Shown: positions 61,836-64,000 of the stretch, piece after piece | Numbering within the stretch: position 1 is the first letter of the stretch | Layout: every line of letters begins with the position of its first letter | NCBI GenBank assembly: GCA_902362705.1 | Contig: CABIXK010000003.1 | Coordinates: forward strand, 24,742 to 88,741 | Direction of reading: 5' to 3' | Source of the DNA: Rikenellaceae bacterium | Lineage (GTDB): Bacteria > Bacteroidota > Bacteroidia > Bacteroidales > Rikenellaceae | Length of the DNA stretch: 64,000 nucleotides | Notes under the pieces: model-generated | What the model was told of the DNA's origin: nothing | The model's input: the letters and a program-made list of their open reading frames with translations, nothing else | Database searches by the model: none | Position numbers and translations under genes: made by a program

Positions 61836-64000
61836 TCACTCGCTCTTCTCGGCCGTCAGCTTCTCGATCTGCCGCTCGGCCTCGGTCCGGAGCTTCTCGG
61901 CCTGCTTCTGGGCCTCCTCGACCAGCTTGTCGCCCGCCTTGCGGGCCGCGACCTTCGCCAGCGCGCCCTTCGACTCGGCGCCGTCGACGAGCTTCTGCCG
62001 CTGCTCCTCGGCCGCGCGCACCAGCTTCTCGCCCGCGGCCGCAGCCTCGGCGCGGAGCCGCTCGGCCTGGCGCTCGACCTCCTCCGAGAGCGACTTGCTG
62101 CCGGTGAGCTTCTCGATCTGACGGTCGACGACGTTCTTCACCGCCTCCTCGGCCGCCTCCTTCACCCCCAGCGTGATCTTGGGCGAGGAGAAGGTGCCGC
62201 CGATATTGACCCCGATCTTCTCGACCAGACCGCCCGCCGCGCCCGAGGGCAGCTGCACGCGGGCCGTGTAGTCGATCGTCTGGTCGAGGCCCGTCGAGCC
62301 CGCGAGGTTCATCGACACGCCGCCCATCCGCAGGTCGAAGGGCTCGGTGGCGATGCGCCCGTTGCGGACCGCGAAGCGGATCGCGACGTCCTTGGCCTCG
62401 ATGCGGCGCAGGGCGTCGTTGCCGAGCGCCTTGGCCAGCGCGTCGAAGGCCTCGATGTTCTGTATGCGGACGTCGGCCGAGCGGATCTCGCCCGTGGCGT
62501 CGAACCGCTCCATGACGGGCGACATCGAGGCGTCGAGGGGCGTTCGGAGGTCGATCGTCATGCCGTAGGTGCCGCCCGTCTTGGCGAAGAGGGGCGCCAG
62601 CCGCTGCACCGCGTCGAGCTGCTCGAAGGTGCGCTGGAACGAGGCGTCGGAGAAGTTCATCGACAGCTTCAGCTCGGGCGACGCCGCACCGGCGGCCGTC
62701 GAGTAGCTGCCCGAGACCGAGGCCTTGCCGCCGAAGAGCCCCATCGCGAGGCGCTGGAGCGACAGCGTGCCGCCCGCGACGCGCATCTCGCCCTGCAGGT
62801 CGGAGATCGTCATCTTCTGGAAGAGGATCCTGCGCAGGTCGGTGTGGAGCGAGAGGTCGAGGTTGCGCGGCACCTCGGGCGCACGGGTCGCAGCGTCGGC
62901 GGAGGCGTCGGCAGCGTCGGCAGAGGTCTCGGCCCCGTCGGCCGGCTGCCCGGGCGCGGCGGCCAGTATCTCGTTCAGATCCAGCAGCTCCGACTTGACG
63001 TAGAGGCGCCCGGCGAGCACGTCGCCGCGCAGCAGGTAGCCCAGGTAGTTGGTCAGCTGGCCGTTGGCCGCAAGATCGCTGCCGCCCATCGTGACGCCGC
63101 ACTCGCCGAGCGTCATGGCCTGGGGCGTGATCGTGGCCGCGGCGCGGCGCACATGCACCTCGGGCAGGTCGGGCAGCGTGAGCGTCACCCCCTCGACCAC
63201 GAACCGCCCGGCGGCGCCCAGCTTCTCGTAGCGCTGCGCCTCGATGTCGGACATGCGGCCCGAGGCCTTCAGGTCGGCCATGATGCGGCCCGCGAGCTCC
63301 ACGCCCCGCTCCAGCGGGTAGACCTCCCTGACGGCCCCCAGGTCGACCACTCCGTCGACCGCCGCACTGAAGGCGGGATCGCTGGCGAGCGACGTGGCGC
63401 GGAAGGTGGCCGAAAGGCTGTTACCGGCCATCTTCAGACCGAAGCGCGAGAGGTCGACCACCGTGGCGTCCATCCCACCGCCGGGGTTGGCGACCGAGAG
63501 TGCGATCTGGATGTCGGTAACGGCCTTGGGCAGCGACGAGTAGCGGAAGCTGCCGTCGGTGACCGAGGTCGAGAACCCGAAGGCCGGCAGGCGTCCGTCG
63601 CGCAGCTCGCCCCGCGCCCACAGATCCATCGCCAGAGCGCCAGAGGCCGAGAGGTTGCGGAACTCGCGCGTGTAGAAGGCCGGGACGAGCGACAGCACCT
63701 CCTTGAACTGCACCTCGTCGCAGCCCGCGCGGAGATCCATGGCCACGGCCTCGTCGCGCAGCTCGACCCAGCCGTCGAGGCCCACCTCGATGGCGTTCAG
63801 GCGCAGCCGGTTGCGTGAGAAAGTGTAGCGCCCTGCCTCCAGATCGGCGCCGATCACGGCGTCGAGCTCCGCCTCGGCGCCGCTCAGCAGCGGAATGCCG
63901 CCCGAAACCAGACGCAACCCCTCGGCCGTCAGAGCCAGCTCCAGGTCGCTGCGCGCGGCCGACAGATCGCCCCGCAGCCGCAGCGAGAGGGGCGCGACGG
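61836..64000 (-). CDS. AsmA-like membrane/periplasmic protein, N-terminus outside the window
   Basis: At least 721 residues; the frame is open to the window edge, so the N-terminal anchor helix is missing. AsmA-like features: VDGVVDLGAVREVYPLERGVE, repeated beta-strand stretches (LSMNFSDASFQRTFEQLDAV), AAPLFAKTGGTYGM-like segment LAPLFAKTGGTYGMTIDLRT, and the closing IDYTARVQLPSGA, GVNIGGTFSSPKITLGVKEA. The last ~100 residues are a highly charged heptad-like helix rich in Glu, Lys and Arg, which many AsmA proteins lack. The family (AsmA/TamB relatives) is linked to lipid transport across the envelope. lysO follows after 4 bp. Confidence 0.85.
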   Translation of the reverse strand, partial: VAPLSLRLRGDLSAARSDLELALTAEGLRLVSGGIPLLSGAEAELDAVIGADLEAGRYTFSRNRLRLNAIEVGLDGWVELRDEAVAMDLRAGCDEVQFKEVLSLVPAFYTREFRNLSASGALAMDLWARGELRDGRLPAFGFSTSVTDGSFRYSSLPKAVTDIQIALSVANPGGGMDATVVDLSRFGLKMAGNSLSATFRATSLASDPAFSAAVDGVVDLGAVREVYPLERGVELAGRIMADLKASGRMSDIEAQRYEKLGAAGRFVVEGVTLTLPDLPEVHVRRAAATITPQAMTLGECGVTMGGSDLAANGQLTNYLGYLLRGDVLAGRLYVKSELLDLNEILAAAPGQPADGAETSADAADASADAATRAPEVPRNLDLSLHTDLRRILFQKMTISDLQGEMRVAGGTLSLQRLAMGLFGGKASVSGSYSTAAGAASPELKLSMNFSDASFQRTFEQLDAVQRLAPLFAKTGGTYGMTIDLRTPLDASMSPVMERFDATGEIRSADVRIQNIEAFDALAKALGNDALRRIEAKDVAIRFAVRNGRIATEPFDLRMGGVSMNLAGSTGLDQTIDYTARVQLPSGAAGGLVEKIGVNIGGTFSSPKITLGVKEAAEEAVKNVVDRQIEKLTGSKSLSEEVERQAERLRAEAAAAGEKLVRAAEEQRQKLVDGAESKGALAKVAARKAGDKLVEEAQKQAEKLRTEAERQIEKLTAEKSE

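Noticed and set aside
1..64000. Mobile elements, prophage or integrated conjugative element
   Set aside because: No transposase, integrase, relaxase, phage gene or terminal repeats seen; gene content is housekeeping and carbohydrate metabolism with uniform composition by eye.

Overview
This GC-rich 64 kb window reads as chromosome from a gut Bacteroidota, most likely an Alistipes-like member of Bacteroidales (inference; no 16S or other marker is present). The evidence is: promoters of the Bacteroidota type (TTTG/TTG, about 20 bp, then TAnnTTTG) at a dozen places and no Shine-Dalgarno pattern; an ornithine transcarbamylase of the N-succinyl/N-acetylornithine type inside the arginine operon; a GH92/GH125/GH130 mannan and N-glycan degradation locus; and a TonB-dependent receptor paired with a calycin-like lipoprotein. 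I see no phage, transposase or CRISPR array.

Layout. 1-7.2 kb (+): tail of an unknown gene, TonB-dependent receptor plus calycin-like lipoprotein, nadC, an LtaS/MdoB-type membrane sulfatase-fold enzyme, and a DUF2156-GNAT fusion. 7.4-21 kb (-): an almost complete de novo purine operon, purE-K-L-C-F-M-N-H-D, then an unknown membrane protein and folD, which supplies the formyl-folate used by PurN and PurH. It is preceded by a small basic ORF and a strong terminator. 21-30.3 kb (-): GH130 phosphorylase, GH92, a GH92-GH125 fusion and another GH92. 30.4-40.8 kb (-): pyrimidine operon pyrC-carA-carB-pyrK-pyrD-pyrF-glutaredoxin-like-pyrE-pyrB, with a leader peptide and attenuator-like terminator before pyrC. 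40.9-44.7 kb: ZIP transporter and CaCA antiporter (+), then mutY and a DUF5106/thioredoxin-fold protein (-). 44.7-53.1 kb (+): arginine operon GNAT-argG-argC-argD-argF'-argB-argE-argH, preceded by a 33-residue leader ORF with 11 arginines that uses all six Arg codons. 53-56.3 kb (-): cysQ and a pseudo-receiver/HEAT-like/GT2-like membrane operon. 56.4-57.4 kb (+): rplU-rpmA and tRNA-Ser(GGA). 57.5-64 kb: NTF2-like/HxlR divergent pair, 2TM and DUF2141 proteins, a two-membrane-protein plus winged-helix regulator cassette, lysO-like exporter and an AsmA-like protein cut by the window end.

How it works together. The window holds three costly biosynthetic pathways (IMP, UMP, arginine), linked by carbamoyl phosphate (CarAB feeds both PyrB and ArgF') and by one-carbon folate. 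The most interesting signal is regulatory: each of the three operons begins with a short ORF directly behind a promoter. In the pyr case, and possibly the pur case, that ORF ends in or next to an intrinsic terminator. In the arg case it is extremely Arg-rich. This looks like ribosome-mediated attenuation, described mainly in Proteobacteria and Firmicutes. Other oddities are a PyrB carrying a PyrI-like zinc ribbon at its C-terminus, a GH92-GH125 fusion, and an ArgF' with Ala at the position thought to choose between succinyl- and acetylornithine.
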